From positions 992,001-1,056,000 of the forward strand of contig OZ257140.1 in the NCBI GenBank assembly GCA_965279165.1: a stretch of 64,000 nucleotides of DNA. Direction: 5' to 3'. Below are positions 1 to 10,293 of the stretch, piece after piece. Every line of letters begins with the position of its first letter. The stretch's first letter is position 1. The notes under the pieces were generated by a model. It made no database searches and was not told the DNA's origin. It saw nothing but the letters and a program-made list of their open reading frames with translations. The translations under genes were made by a program, and so were the position numbers. The stretch comes from JBAYIE01 sp965279165 (GTDB taxonomy: Bacteria > Bacteroidota > Bacteroidia > UKL13-3).

Positions 1-2
1 TA

Positions 3-74
3 AATTTGCTGAAAGCCGAAACCGGGATGGTTCTTTATCGTACCTTAGAGGTAGCAAACGACTACAATCTTTAA
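3..74 (+). CDS. possible C-terminal end of an upstream gene (partial)
   Basis: An open frame enters from the left edge and stops at TAA 72-74, giving a 23-residue tail with ETGMVLYRTLEVAND in it. Another frame is also open from base 2 to the TAA at 122-124, but its residues look less like a folded protein. Too little is visible to name a family. If the first reading is right, 49 bases separate it from the epimerase gene on the same strand, so both could belong to one surface-glycan operon. Confidence 0.3.
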   Translation, partial: NLLKAETGMVLYRTLEVANDYNL

Positions 75-123
75 AGGGAAATAAGGTTTTTAATACCCGA
101 ACCAACCAAATAGAAATATTATA

Positions 124-1068
124 ATGAAAATTATTGTAACAGGTGGAGCAGGATTTATAGGCTCTCATTTAGTAGATTTTTTACTCGCGGATAACCACGA
201 AGTTTGTGTAATGGATAATTTTTCGTATGGTAAATTAGCATACCTCGACACCAACAATAAAAATCTAACCATTTCCAAAGGGGATATTACCGACAAAGAA
301 TTTACAGAAACTACAATAACCCAATTTGCCCCTGAACTTATTTTTCATCTGGCAGCATTACACCATATTCCTACATGCGAAAACAAACCGGATATTGCTT
401 TAAATATCAATATTGTTGGCACACAGAATATTTTAAATTCTGCCTCAAAACTTGAAAGTATACAACGGATTGTGTTTGCTTCAAGTGGTGCTGTTTATGA
501 TATAGTGGATGACCCATTGCTTGAAAACGAAACGCCAACAATTCCTTACGACGTATACAGTGTTTCCAAATTAAGCGGAGAATATCTGTTGCGTTTATGG
601 TCAGGTAAATTTAAAAAAGAAGCTGTCGTTGCACGAATATTCAATACCATTGGTGGAAGAGAAACAAATGCACACCTTGTTCCTGAAATCATTGAACAAT
701 TGCTTGAAGGAAAAAGCACCATTGAGTTGGGAAATCTTGAGCCCAAAAGAAGCTATATTGATGCACGCGATACCTCAATGGGTTTATACCAATTAAGTAA
801 AATTAATGCAGATTCAAACTTCCAGGTTTTTAATCTGGGTAGAGAAGATGAATTTAATGTAAAAGAAATTGTAGACATGATTGCAGACGCACACGAATCA
901 CCTGTTGAAATCATTCAATCGCCGGCTCGTATGCGCAAAGTAGACCGTAAAAAGCAGCTTGCTTCCATGAAAAAAACATCAGCTATAACCGGATGGATGC
1001 CAAAATATAGTGTAGCCGAAGGCATTCGCTATGCATATACCTTTGCAAAAGAAAAACGGGTTCGATAG
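124..1068 (+). CDS. NAD-dependent epimerase/dehydratase (nucleotide-sugar SDR)
   Basis: This is a 314-residue extended short-chain dehydrogenase of the UDP-glucose 4-epimerase type. The N-terminus has the Rossmann motif GGAGFIGSH (residues 7-15), and the catalytic Tyr and Lys lie in the YSVSK motif near residue 145. The length is normal for UDP-sugar epimerases and 4,6-dehydratases. It probably acts in the cytoplasm on a nucleotide-activated sugar for a surface polysaccharide. The stop codon overlaps by one base the GTG start of the glycosyltransferase that follows, so the two are very likely co-translated. The substrate cannot be read from the sequence; UDP-GlcNAc or UDP-glucose are the usual ones for this subgroup. 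Confidence 0.88.
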   Translation: MKIIVTGGAGFIGSHLVDFLLADNHEVCVMDNFSYGKLAYLDTNNKNLTISKGDITDKEFTETTITQFAPELIFHLAALHHIPTCENKPDIALNINIVGTQNILNSASKLESIQRIVFASSGAVYDIVDDPLLENETPTIPYDVYSVSKLSGEYLLRLWSGKFKKEAVVARIFNTIGGRETNAHLVPEIIEQLLEGKSTIELGNLEPKRSYIDARDTSMGLYQLSKINADSNFQVFNLGREDEFNVKEIVDMIADAHESPVEIIQSPARMRKVDRKKQLASMKKTSAITGWMPKYSVAEGIRYAYTFAKEKRVR

Positions 1069-2234
1069 TGGCGAATAAAAAATTACATATATGCCTTAAC
1101 CTGATTGCCGATCCAAACTGGCATGCCGGCAACATTTATATTTTTAATATCATACATGCCATTGCTAAACTTCCGCAAACAGAAAGAGCCGAAATTAAAC
1201 TAAGTATCGCCACAAAAAACTTAAAAGATATTCCGGAAGAAATCAATCATAAAGTTGACCAAATTTATACGGATACATTCTTTCATTTGGTTTTCTATAA
1301 AATATTACGGATGCTTCCTGCCGGCTTGAGGTTAAAACTTTTCAATTTTAGAAAAATTAATTTCTATTATCCCGGAGGCAACCTCCCTAAAAAATGGATA
1401 TTTAATTGGGGTGGTTGGATCCCGGATTTTCAATACCGATATCTTCCGCAATTGTTCTCAAAAGAGGAATACGAAAGCAGAGAAAACAGAAATGCATTTT
1501 TAGCCAAACAGTCACCAATTCTTGCGTTCAGCAGCCAAAATGCAATGGATGATTATATCCGGTTTTTTCCAAATGATAAAGGGAACGAATTCTTGCTTCA
1601 TTTTGTGAGCAATGCAAACGAAGATTGGGTAAAAGAAGACCCAATTGTTGTGCAGAAAAAATACAATCTACCCGACAGATTTTATATGGTCTGCAATCAG
1701 TTTTGGAAACACAAAGACCATCCAACCATTATTGACGCTATTAATTTATTGAAACAACAAGGCATGGAAATCCATGTGGTTTGCACCGGTGCAACAGAAG
1801 ATTTTCGCAATCCCGATTACTATCCTTCCTTGTTGGAAAAAGCAAAAAAACTGGGTGTAGATAAGCAATTTATTGTACTTGGATTTATATCGCGCAAAGA
1901 CCAGATTCAACTTATCCGCAGAAGTCTTGCAATTATTCAACCCTCTCTTTTCGAAGGTTGGAGTACGGTTGTTGAAGATGCAAGGTCGTTGGGTAAATCA
2001 ATTTTTTTAAGCGACTTTCCAGTTCATATCGAACAAAATCCTCCCTTTACTTGGTATTTTAAACAAAAGGATGCCAGCGCGCTTGCCATATTAATCAAAC
2101 AAAATGATTCATTGCTGGTACCGGGACCGGAAGCTGAAAAAGAAAAGAAAGCTTTTGAAATTAACCATGAAATGATGGTTGGTTTTGGAAGAAAGATTAT
2201 TGAAATGGCCAGGAAAATTAGCGTAGTAAAGTAA
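1068..2234 (+). CDS. glycosyltransferase, GT4-like (GT-B fold)
   Basis: This is a 388-residue GT-B glycosyltransferase. The C-terminal half holds the glycosyltransferase group 1 signature: QPSLFEGWSTVVEDA near residue 290 has the two Glu of the E-x7-E motif, preceded by a VLGFISRKD strand. The N-terminal half is divergent and has no signal peptide, so it should act at the cytoplasmic face of the inner membrane, adding a sugar to a lipid-linked glycan. It starts with GTG overlapping the TAG of the epimerase gene. Its 3' end overlaps by 17 bases the end of the convergent T9SS cargo gene. Donor and acceptor are unknown. Confidence 0.85.
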   Translation: MANKKLHICLNLIADPNWHAGNIYIFNIIHAIAKLPQTERAEIKLSIATKNLKDIPEEINHKVDQIYTDTFFHLVFYKILRMLPAGLRLKLFNFRKINFYYPGGNLPKKWIFNWGGWIPDFQYRYLPQLFSKEEYESRENRNAFLAKQSPILAFSSQNAMDDYIRFFPNDKGNEFLLHFVSNANEDWVKEDPIVVQKKYNLPDRFYMVCNQFWKHKDHPTIIDAINLLKQQGMEIHVVCTGATEDFRNPDYYPSLLEKAKKLGVDKQFIVLGFISRKDQIQLIRRSLAIIQPSLFEGWSTVVEDARSLGKSIFLSDFPVHIEQNPPFTWYFKQKDASALAILIKQNDSLLVPGPEAEKEKKAFEINHEMMVGFGRKIIEMARKISVVK

Positions 2235-5200
2235 CGGTACCTTTATATTCTTTCTTTTTTCCGTAAATATCTTCTACTTCAATAATGTAAACATATACAT
2301 CTTGCTGACATAGTATTCCTTTGTGGGTTCCATCCCACCAATTACCTCCCGGTATCGACCATTCATAAATTTTTGCTCCCCATCGATTCCAAATACTTCC
2401 TTGCATTTTTTTAAGTAGTCCATAATTCATTACTGATATAATAAATTGTTCGTTGTGACCATCTTTATTTGGGGTAAATACATTGGGAACATAAATTATC
2501 TGATCAGATAAAACTTCAATGGTTAAAGAAAAGGTATCCAAACATCCGTTGCTGTTTTGTGCAATTAATATGGGCTGAAAAGTACCGGAAGTGGTATAAA
2601 CAAATTGTGGATTGGTTAGCATACTGGATGCGCCACTACTATCGAAATACCACAAATAACTACTTGCATATAAACTTTGGTTGGTAAATGAAACGGTTAA
2701 TGGCGCAGTACCTTCCATCGGATTTGCAGTAAACAAAGCAACAACACTATCAGGCGTAAATAATACAGAATCTTTCGCCTCACAACCTGTAATGCTATTT
2801 CGTGCCGTTAGAAAATACCATTCACTGGTGGTTCCTGTTACACTAGGAGTTAAAATGGTTGGATCATTTAATCCGGATGCAGGAGTCCAAACAAACTGAT
2901 CTGCAATTCCATTTTCTGTTGCGGTAAATATTCCGGTTTCATAACTACATACAAGTAAATCAGTTCCTGCATCTACTACTGGAACCGGATTAACTGTTAC
3001 TTTAACCGTGTCATAAGCCGGACAAGCTCCATTTCCACTTTTAACAATATAATCGGTGGTAACCAAAGGACTCACCGTTGGATTAGATATAGTGGTATCA
3101 TCAATATAATAATAAGGCGACCACGAATAGGTTAAGCCGCCAGTTGCATTCAGAATCACTGATTTTCCGCTACAAATCGCCACATCCGTACCGGCATCAA
3201 CTGAAGTTGTTGAACTTACAAAAACCGTAACCGAATCTGTTCTTGTACATCCTGCATTATTCGTAGTTAAATAGTATTTTGTTGTTATCGCAGGTTTTGC
3301 ATAAGGGTTAACAATATTTGGATTGCTTAAAGTACCGGTAGGCGACCATATTGCAGCTCCGGATGCAGTACCATTTAACTGAATGCTATCTCCCGGGCAA
3401 ATCGATTTATCGGTATCTGCATCAACGTTAATATGGATAACATCAATATGGATTGTATCATAAGCGAAACAACTTCCGGTATTCCCTCTTACGATATAAG
3501 TTATACTATCAGTTACTTTACAATATGGATTTGCTACCAACGAATCACTTAGTCCGGTGGTAGGTGTCCATTTAAAAAATGCAGCACCGGTTGCCAAAAG
3601 CTGAACACTGTCACCTTCACAAATCGACTTATCTATTCCTGCTGTTATTACCGGACTCGAAATAAAAACGGAGATTGTATCATAGTCCACACAACTTCCA
3701 CTTGTACCTTTAACAATATATGTTTTTGCTGTTGAAGGTTTGCAGTAAGGATTTGCGATAGTAGTATCATTTAAAAAATCAGAAGGCGACCAAATATAAG
3801 TAACAGCACCTGTTGCTTGTAACTGGGTGCTATCTCCTGCGCATACAATCCGATCCGCTCCCGCATTAACAGTTAAACTGCCTATGGTTACCTGAATTGC
3901 CAACGAAGTATCATATTCGTTGCAATCGTTGAGGTAAACAATGCGATAAAATCCGGTATCCTTGGTTATCAAAGTATCATTTATTTCGCCGGGTAATACA
4001 GTTCCATTTTTTAACCATTGGTAGGTAACGTTATTTTGATGGGAAACAGGAAACAGAAATACGCTATCAAAAATGCATAAATCGGTGCCGGGAAAAGCAG
4101 TTATCGGAAAATAAGTTAAAGGACCTATTTTGGCTATAAAGGATTCTTCTGAGCCGGTAGAATTTAAAATTGTAGTTCCAAAATCCGCCGAGTTACTAAA
4201 GAATCCACATACATAAATATTGCCGGAATTATCTGATACAGAAGCATGACCATAATCATCTGAACTGCCACCAAACCTTAGCCCTCCTTGGGTGTTACCA
4301 GTTATTCTATCGACAAAGCAAATATATCCATCAGTGGTTCCTGCAGACGTCATATTTAACCCATTCCCAAAATTCACAGTATTACTAAAATTACCGGTAA
4401 AGATTAAATTATTGCTTTTGGTTAAGTTAACATGCCAACCATAATCAAGTCCTGTTCCTCCAATCGAACGAGCCCACTTCAACACCCCTGAACTATCCAA
4501 ACCAACAATATAAGGATCCCAATTCCCTTTGTTGACGATTGTAATTCCTGAACCAGGTGGAGCAGATGAAAAAACTGCATTTCCACCAATAAAATGCCCG
4601 GTGCCATATACATTACAGGAATCATCAACCACAACCCTTCCCAGTAATTCATGCGCAGCCCCCCCCATACCATATGCCCATATCCAATTGCCGTCGTTTG
4701 TGAGTTTCGCCATATTAGTACCCCATCCGGCAGTATTAACAACATTAATACTACCTAAGGTTAAGGTAGAGGCCCCAAAACTAATAAGAGTTACATAAAT
4801 TTGATCGGTTCTATCTACCGCAATTGACGTAAGTAAATCCTGAACAGGTCCATTCCCTATTGTTACCCAATTCAAAACTCCAGACGGACTATATTTGGCA
4901 ATAAAAATCTCTTCGTTTCCACTCGTATTTTTGGTTATGGTTGAACCTGAAGTCGTTCCAAATGTGCTTAAACCTTGGAAATACCCTCCAAATAAAATAT
5001 CCCCTGCATGATTGATACAAACATCCATTCCTTCATCATTTGAAGCGCCACCACATTTTAACGCCCATTGAATTGCTCCTGTAGTATCATACTTGGCTAA
5101 AAATGCATCATAACCACCATTCGATGTCAATGTAATTCCGGTTCCGGAGGTAGTATTAAACGCTGCTGCACTGGTAAATGTACCGGTTATATAAATCATA

Positions 5201-5550
5201 CCGGCATTATCATACTTCAGGCTTAGATAATTATAAAAACCACCATCAGCTGAAATGCTACCAATGGAGTTTTTCCAAACCATATTTCGACTGCAATCAA
5301 ATTTGGCAACATAAAAATCGTTTGATCCTGCTGAAACCAGAGATCTTGAGGCAACAGAACCGCCACCGGGAAAAATCATAGTACCACTAAACCTGCCAAT
5401 TACATATGTGTTTCCGCTATTGTCAACTGCCAAAAATCTGGCAACGTCAGAGGATGTACTACCCATTTTCTGTGCCCATTTAAATGTTTGGCCTTTAGTT
5501 TGAGCAATCGAAAGTAGTAAAAATAGAATTGCGCTTAGTAAACCTTTCAT
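2218..5550 (-). CDS. T9SS type B cargo: beta-propeller repeats plus Ig-like repeats
   Basis: This is a secreted protein of about 1110 residues. I place the start at the ATG at 5548-5550 because a signal peptide (MKGLLSAILFLLLSIAQ) begins there; the open frame continues upstream to 5607. Residues about 25-490 carry SBBP-type propeller repeats with recurring VDNSGNIYV / FIAKY motifs. These are followed by five Ig-like modules of 75-80 residues, each opening with an AG-D---C-GDS-QL pattern, then a PKD-like domain. The last 90 residues are a type B sorting domain (VPNVFTPNKDGHNEQF, ending in KGTVTLLR). Such domains direct export by T9SS and attachment to, or release from, the cell surface. It lies downstream of the glycan operon on the same strand. 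The ligand or role is unknown. Confidence 0.9.
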   Translation of the reverse strand: MKGLLSAILFLLLSIAQTKGQTFKWAQKMGSTSSDVARFLAVDNSGNTYVIGRFSGTMIFPGGGSVASRSLVSAGSNDFYVAKFDCSRNMVWKNSIGSISADGGFYNYLSLKYDNAGMIYITGTFTSAAAFNTTSGTGITLTSNGGYDAFLAKYDTTGAIQWALKCGGASNDEGMDVCINHAGDILFGGYFQGLSTFGTTSGSTITKNTSGNEEIFIAKYSPSGVLNWVTIGNGPVQDLLTSIAVDRTDQIYVTLISFGASTLTLGSINVVNTAGWGTNMAKLTNDGNWIWAYGMGGAAHELLGRVVVDDSCNVYGTGHFIGGNAVFSSAPPGSGITIVNKGNWDPYIVGLDSSGVLKWARSIGGTGLDYGWHVNLTKSNNLIFTGNFSNTVNFGNGLNMTSAGTTDGYICFVDRITGNTQGGLRFGGSSDDYGHASVSDNSGNIYVCGFFSNSADFGTTILNSTGSEESFIAKIGPLTYFPITAFPGTDLCIFDSVFLFPVSHQNNVTYQWLKNGTVLPGEINDTLITKDTGFYRIVYLNDCNEYDTSLAIQVTIGSLTVNAGADRIVCAGDSTQLQATGAVTYIWSPSDFLNDTTIANPYCKPSTAKTYIVKGTSGSCVDYDTISVFISSPVITAGIDKSICEGDSVQLLATGAAFFKWTPTTGLSDSLVANPYCKVTDSITYIVRGNTGSCFAYDTIHIDVIHINVDADTDKSICPGDSIQLNGTASGAAIWSPTGTLSNPNIVNPYAKPAITTKYYLTTNNAGCTRTDSVTVFVSSTTSVDAGTDVAICSGKSVILNATGGLTYSWSPYYYIDDTTISNPTVSPLVTTDYIVKSGNGACPAYDTVKVTVNPVPVVDAGTDLLVCSYETGIFTATENGIADQFVWTPASGLNDPTILTPSVTGTTSEWYFLTARNSITGCEAKDSVLFTPDSVVALFTANPMEGTAPLTVSFTNQSLYASSYLWYFDSSGASSMLTNPQFVYTTSGTFQPILIAQNSNGCLDTFSLTIEVLSDQIIYVPNVFTPNKDGHNEQFIISVMNYGLLKKMQGSIWNRWGAKIYEWSIPGGNWWDGTHKGILCQQDVYVYIIEVEDIYGKKKEYKGTVTLLR

Positions 5551-5652
5551 GTTTGGTTTATGCAAAATAGGAAATGAAATGGTAATTCGCTTCTTAATTT
5601 TTATCATGTAAACACAATTGACAATGGAAGCATTGGAATGCTAGTGTTCGGA

Positions 5653-6795
5653 TTAAAGCCGATCTAACATAAAAGGGATAAAATCACGAATACGTTTCTC
5701 CCATGAATAGGTTTCGAGTGTTCGTTTTTGTCCTGCAGCAGCAATGGCAGCTCGCTCTGATTCATGGTTTTGTAAATACTTGATCTTTTCAACGCACTCT
5801 TCCGGCGAATTATAAGTAACGATTTCCTTATCCGGAATAAAAATATCGGAGATATTGGGTTTAAAATCGGTAACCAAACACGTCCCCACCCCGGTTGCTT
5901 CAAACAAACGGATATTACCCGCATATTGATTGGCTACATCAATATGGGTATTTAAGGTAAACTTCGAATGTGCAAGAATCTCATACATACCCAATGCATA
6001 AACTGCTTCACGGTTTTTAAATGACAAACGTAAACAATCAATTATATCTTGATATTCCTTTTCTCTTAATTTTAATAATAGATTCTTATAGAAATACAAT
6101 TTGGGTTTGTCAAAATCAGATAACCAACAATCCAAAGGCAAAGTTCTGGCTACTTCGCCTAATACTTTTAATCGGTTATGGTGTCCACCTTTACGTAAAG
6201 TTAGTGACCCTACAAAGGACACTTCATACATTTCCTGAGGAGGCTTTATTCGATTAAGTAGGGATGGTTCAAATCCGAATAACAAATAATAGGATTGTAT
6301 ATGATGTTCTTTATAATGCTGAACAGTCCCACCATTACAGGATAATATGATATCATAAGAAGCAAACCTTTGTTCATCTCTTAAATCAATACCATCCCAT
6401 CCAATTACCAATCTTACAGTTGGTACTTCTTTTCTTATGTTTGAAACTACCGTAGGATTAATCAGATTATAATCATTTGCAAAAATCACTTCCGGACCGA
6501 AAACCTGCAGCTGTTCCATCAAAATAGCAATAGCCCAATTATTTTCATCGTAACGGAAATTATTTTCCTTGGCCCACTTCTTCTGGGCATGTTCGGCATT
6601 CACTAAAATAAACCGGGTTTCGAAACCTCCAATCTTTTTCAAATTCTTTTGCCAAAAGTCGGAACAACCAAATCCATCTTCCTCTAACACCAACATTTGC
6701 TCCGAATACGAGCTATCTTTTAAAGCCGGATTTGTTTCGTACAAATTAATGAGGTAGCGCGGATAGGCACTTAATATTTTACAAAAGCGAATCAT
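5653..6795 (-). CDS. CgeB-like glycosyltransferase
   Basis: This 380-residue protein resembles the CgeB / Glyco_trans_1_2 family of GT-B enzymes. The C-terminal region carries the family pattern: a NIRLFEATGVGTCLVTD stretch near residue 290, then a loop with EIVTYNSPEECVEKI, and a final helix with RTLETYSWEKRI. The N-terminal half has Rossmann-like strands (VRLVIGWDGIDL). There is no signal peptide, so it should act in the cytoplasm. Its start overlaps the stop of the asparagine synthase-like gene by 4 bases, which shows tight coupling in the minus-strand glycan operon, where it is the last glycan gene. Donor sugar is unknown. Confidence 0.82.
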   Translation of the reverse strand: MIRFCKILSAYPRYLINLYETNPALKDSSYSEQMLVLEEDGFGCSDFWQKNLKKIGGFETRFILVNAEHAQKKWAKENNFRYDENNWAIAILMEQLQVFGPEVIFANDYNLINPTVVSNIRKEVPTVRLVIGWDGIDLRDEQRFASYDIILSCNGGTVQHYKEHHIQSYYLLFGFEPSLLNRIKPPQEMYEVSFVGSLTLRKGGHHNRLKVLGEVARTLPLDCWLSDFDKPKLYFYKNLLLKLREKEYQDIIDCLRLSFKNREAVYALGMYEILAHSKFTLNTHIDVANQYAGNIRLFEATGVGTCLVTDFKPNISDIFIPDKEIVTYNSPEECVEKIKYLQNHESERAAIAAAGQKRTLETYSWEKRIRDFIPFMLDRL

Positions 6796-8729
6796 TTATT
6801 CGTTAAAAAATTTTGTTCAAACCAAAGGAAATGAATGAATTTCCACATATTGCCGGTATTGCTCCAGTTCCAGTTCCCATTTTTATGGATATGTTCAATT
6901 TCCTTCTTCAATCCCGATATGTCTATCCACTCATGTGCAGTTTGTTTATCCACTACATTTCGAATCCATTCTTTTAACGGACCATTAAACCATTCAGGCA
7001 TTGGTGCGTTAAATCCTATTTTCACCTTCGAATCGCGAATACTTTCCGGCATCCTGTTCTTCATTGCTTCCCTTGCCACTCTTTTGGTATATCCTTCTTT
7101 AATTTTGCTGCTTCCCGGCAATGAAAACACATAAGAAACCAATCGCCAATCCATAAATGGCATCCGGATTTCAATTCCATGTGCCATACTCACCCGATCG
7201 AAATTTCTTAAAATAGTTGGTAAAATATCGTGATGAAACATCCGATACAAGTTGCGGTTTGTTTCATCCAATTGCAAGTATCCATACTCCTCTTCTGCAT
7301 CAAACCGATACATTTCCTGGTTCGTGTTAACCTGTCGTAAAAATGAAGAGGATGGTTTTCTGAAATATTTATCTTTTATATTTTTCGTTTCTTGAAATAC
7401 AGCTCTTGCCTTTTCAAAATCCGGATGAAACTGAAGCAAGGTATTTAAGTTGTTTTTAAAACCGGATTTGTTTTTCGACAACAAACTACTTTGACGAAGC
7501 AATGCCGCGTTCTGTTTCCAGTTTTCTAACAGTCCCGGAGCATTGGCTAAATATGCTCCGGCAGGTTGCATATAGGCTCCCATTAATTCATCTGCACCAT
7601 GACCATCCAAGGATACAACAACTTTACTTTTTCTCAACTCACGGTAAATTAGCCATGGAGCAACAGGAATACCAACATACACATCATCAAAATCAAACAA
7701 AACTTGATCCAATTTTTCTAACGATTCGGTTTCGTTGATTTCAAAGAAATGACCTTTTACTCCGGTATAATTAACTACTTCTTCAGCTTGTGGACGTTCG
7801 TCGTTGCTCTTTCCCGGAAAAGTGGCAATAAAGGTTTGTTGCCAATCAGCAGCCATTCGCTGCCCATGAGCTTCTTTGCCTATCGCCGCCAAAGCCGAAA
7901 CCACGGCGCTCGAATCAAAACCACCACTTAAGGAAGAGCCAACGGATACATCGCTGCGCATGCGAAGTTTAATCGAATCGAAAAATAATTCCCTGAATTT
8001 TTCTGCTTGATCTTCCATTGATAAAGGAATATCTACCGCATGTTCCAATGTACTCCACCATCTTTTAATAGTAATTCTGCCGTCTTTTACCCAACCACAA
8101 TGTCCGGCTTGAAGTTTCGAAACATTATGAAGCATGGTTTTTGTAGAACCTTCAACACCAAAACCTGTACTTAAAAACTGAACCGAAGAATCCTTATCAA
8201 TCGCCGACTGAAATCCATCCAATTGCAAAAAAGCCTTTAGCTCAGATGCAAATGCAAACTGTTTCGAATTCAGCGTATATAAAAAAGGTTTTATCCCAAA
8301 TCTATCGCGTGAAACAAAACAAATTTCATTGGCAGAATCATAAATAACCAAAGCCCACATGCCGTTAAACTTTAATTGCATGCCTTCTTTCCATTCGTGA
8401 AACGCAGCAAGTATAACCTCTGTGTCGCTTTCTGTTTTAAAATTATATCCTTTTAACTCCAGTTCTTTTCTAATTTCCAGAAAATTATAAATCTCTCCGT
8501 TAAATACGATATGATACCGGTTATCGGCATAATGCATCGGTTGATCGGCAGCATTACTCAAATCAATAATGGCCAATCGTCGGTGTCCGAATGCAAGATT
8601 GCCTTTTTCGTTTAACCAAATGCCTCTACCATCCGGACCTCTATGGGCCAGCGAATCGGTAAAGCGTATAATACTTTCTGCAGTTACCGCATGCTCTGTA
8701 AAGTTCCAAATTCCTGCTATTCCACACAT
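6792..8729 (-). CDS. asnB: asparagine synthase-like glutamine amidotransferase (AsnB family)
   Basis: This 645-residue two-domain enzyme has a class II glutaminase domain that starts MCGIAGIW (Cys2 is the nucleophile after Met removal), with the usual SLAHRGPDGRG and FNGEIYNF motifs. It is followed by an ATP-pyrophosphatase domain with the PP-loop SLSGGFDSSA near residue 265. The classic reaction is aspartate to asparagine with glutamine and ATP. In surface-glycan clusters, AsnB paralogues such as WbpS amidate uronic acid sugars instead. The position between a flippase and a glycosyltransferase, overlapping one and one base from the other, favours sugar amidation. The sequence alone cannot settle which substrate is used. 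Confidence 0.88.
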   Translation of the reverse strand: MCGIAGIWNFTEHAVTAESIIRFTDSLAHRGPDGRGIWLNEKGNLAFGHRRLAIIDLSNAADQPMHYADNRYHIVFNGEIYNFLEIRKELELKGYNFKTESDTEVILAAFHEWKEGMQLKFNGMWALVIYDSANEICFVSRDRFGIKPFLYTLNSKQFAFASELKAFLQLDGFQSAIDKDSSVQFLSTGFGVEGSTKTMLHNVSKLQAGHCGWVKDGRITIKRWWSTLEHAVDIPLSMEDQAEKFRELFFDSIKLRMRSDVSVGSSLSGGFDSSAVVSALAAIGKEAHGQRMAADWQQTFIATFPGKSNDERPQAEEVVNYTGVKGHFFEINETESLEKLDQVLFDFDDVYVGIPVAPWLIYRELRKSKVVVSLDGHGADELMGAYMQPAGAYLANAPGLLENWKQNAALLRQSSLLSKNKSGFKNNLNTLLQFHPDFEKARAVFQETKNIKDKYFRKPSSSFLRQVNTNQEMYRFDAEEEYGYLQLDETNRNLYRMFHHDILPTILRNFDRVSMAHGIEIRMPFMDWRLVSYVFSLPGSSKIKEGYTKRVAREAMKNRMPESIRDSKVKIGFNAPMPEWFNGPLKEWIRNVVDKQTAHEWIDISGLKKEIEHIHKNGNWNWSNTGNMWKFIHFLWFEQNFLTNK

Positions 8730-8730
8730 A

Positions 8731-10287
8731 CTAAAATCTTGCTTGCAATTTTACTTTTAAGTGAGTAAACAATTTTTTTAATAAATCTACATGTTCTTTT
8801 CCATGAGGAAGTATTCGGGTTACCGCAAGAATTGCAAAGGCAGAAGTACAAAACATTAATAAATAAGCTCCGCCCAAAACAAACCAGTTGGTAATAGTAA
8901 ATGAAAAATAAAAAGTAACCAGAAATGAGCATACACTTCCCGTTAAAATTGGTGCAAAAACAGCTGTAATAGTTGCTTGCAAAGGCATCACTCCTTTTAA
9001 TGCCGTATACATTACCCTGGTTATGGCGATGGATTGTACAATTGCAGCAGTCAAAGCAGCTATTCCGGCTCCACGCAATCCAAAAACAGGTAATACCAAT
9101 AATGCTGTAATAACAGTAACAACTCCCGTTAATATAGAGATATAGGTTATTTTTTGCGTTTTACCAATCCCTAGTAAAAAGAAATATCCGGCAGTAGTTG
9201 CCGATCCAAATGCCCCGGCCAAACAAATAACCTGTAACACAAAACTACCTTGGTCGGCAAGAAAAATATTCTTCATCCACATTAGTATAAGGGAATGTGC
9301 AAAAGGAATGACAGATACCAACATCGACACAGCCAGGGAAGTAATAATCCAACTTGATTTAATTAAAATATTTGCTCTTCGTTCCGGCGTATCGTTACTT
9401 AATGCACTGAACATAGGAAATAAAACCTCTGCTAATTTATGAACGATGGCATAAACCTTTTGTTCAATGTTTAATACCACATTATAAATACCAACCGAAC
9501 CAATAGAAAGCATAACTCCCATAACATACTTCTCGGCTTGTTGAGCTAAGAGACCACCAAACTGAGAAATAGTTTGCCAACCGCCATATTGAAAAGACTC
9601 TTTCCATGCAGATTTATCCAATCTCGGAGCAAGTGATATTCCGGGCATAATTTTTTGTGCAGTATAATACCAGTAACAAGTGGTAGTAAATTGCCCTAAA
9701 ACAGTAGCTAAAGTGTACCCAATTAATCCATAACCATATTTTAAAAACAGAAAAGTAAAAATAGCTATCGAAGTATAATAAATAATATTTCCGGTTGCCA
9801 CTTTTTTAAAATGTTGCAATGCCACCGGTACACCCATAAACGTTGCCGAAATTTGATTGAATAGCCAACCCAATGCAATTATTTTCATACAAACTTCCAC
9901 CGTATGATGATAGGCTGGAATAATCTGTTTAGCAAAAGCCAACATCACCAAATCTCCACCGAAGAAAAAAACCAGAACTGAACCCACCATACCAACCATC
10001 AGATTCATGAAAAAAGTGGTTCGAATATATGTTCCCGCTTTTTGAAACTGTTTCAGATGTACATATTCGGCAACATATTTAGTGGTTGCCTCTCCAAATC
10101 CAAGATTGGTTAAATTAAGTGGCGCTATGATAACAAAAAGCAACGCTGAAATTCCGAAGCTATCGATTCCGATTACGGCAACTACATATCGCAACAAATA
10201 AAAGTTAATCAACAATCCAATTAAAAAACTGGCAATGTTGAGCATCGAATTTTTTATTGTCTTTACCGCAAGGGTTGTATCTGACAT
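8731..10287 (-). CDS. polysaccharide flippase (Wzx / MOP superfamily)
   Basis: This 518-residue, highly hydrophobic protein has about 12-14 predicted transmembrane helices, beginning right after a short cytoplasmic N-terminus (NIASFLIGLLINFYLLRYVV). The pattern of paired helices and the GFGEATTKYVAEY segment near residue 60 fit the polysaccharide biosynthesis / MATE-like MOP superfamily. Its role would be to flip undecaprenyl-linked glycan units across the inner membrane. It sits 6 bases downstream of the DegT aminotransferase gene and one base upstream of asnB, so it belongs to the same operon. The transported glycan is unknown, but the neighbours suggest one containing an amino sugar. Confidence 0.87.
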   Translation of the reverse strand: MSDTTLAVKTIKNSMLNIASFLIGLLINFYLLRYVVAVIGIDSFGISALLFVIIAPLNLTNLGFGEATTKYVAEYVHLKQFQKAGTYIRTTFFMNLMVGMVGSVLVFFFGGDLVMLAFAKQIIPAYHHTVEVCMKIIALGWLFNQISATFMGVPVALQHFKKVATGNIIYYTSIAIFTFLFLKYGYGLIGYTLATVLGQFTTTCYWYYTAQKIMPGISLAPRLDKSAWKESFQYGGWQTISQFGGLLAQQAEKYVMGVMLSIGSVGIYNVVLNIEQKVYAIVHKLAEVLFPMFSALSNDTPERRANILIKSSWIITSLAVSMLVSVIPFAHSLILMWMKNIFLADQGSFVLQVICLAGAFGSATTAGYFFLLGIGKTQKITYISILTGVVTVITALLVLPVFGLRGAGIAALTAAIVQSIAITRVMYTALKGVMPLQATITAVFAPILTGSVCSFLVTFYFSFTITNWFVLGGAYLLMFCTSAFAILAVTRILPHGKEHVDLLKKLFTHLKVKLQARF

Positions 10288-10293
10288 GTTAAA

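Noticed and set aside
4529..4798. Plus-strand open frame opposite the type B cargo gene
   Set aside because: It mirrors the coding sequence of the propeller repeats and has no family resemblance; similar antisense frames at 10880-11365 and 60153-60470 were rejected for the same reason.
5551..5607. N-terminal extension of the type B cargo before MKGLL
   Set aside because: The extension precedes a good signal peptide and adds a basic stretch; the start at 5550 gives a normal secreted protein.
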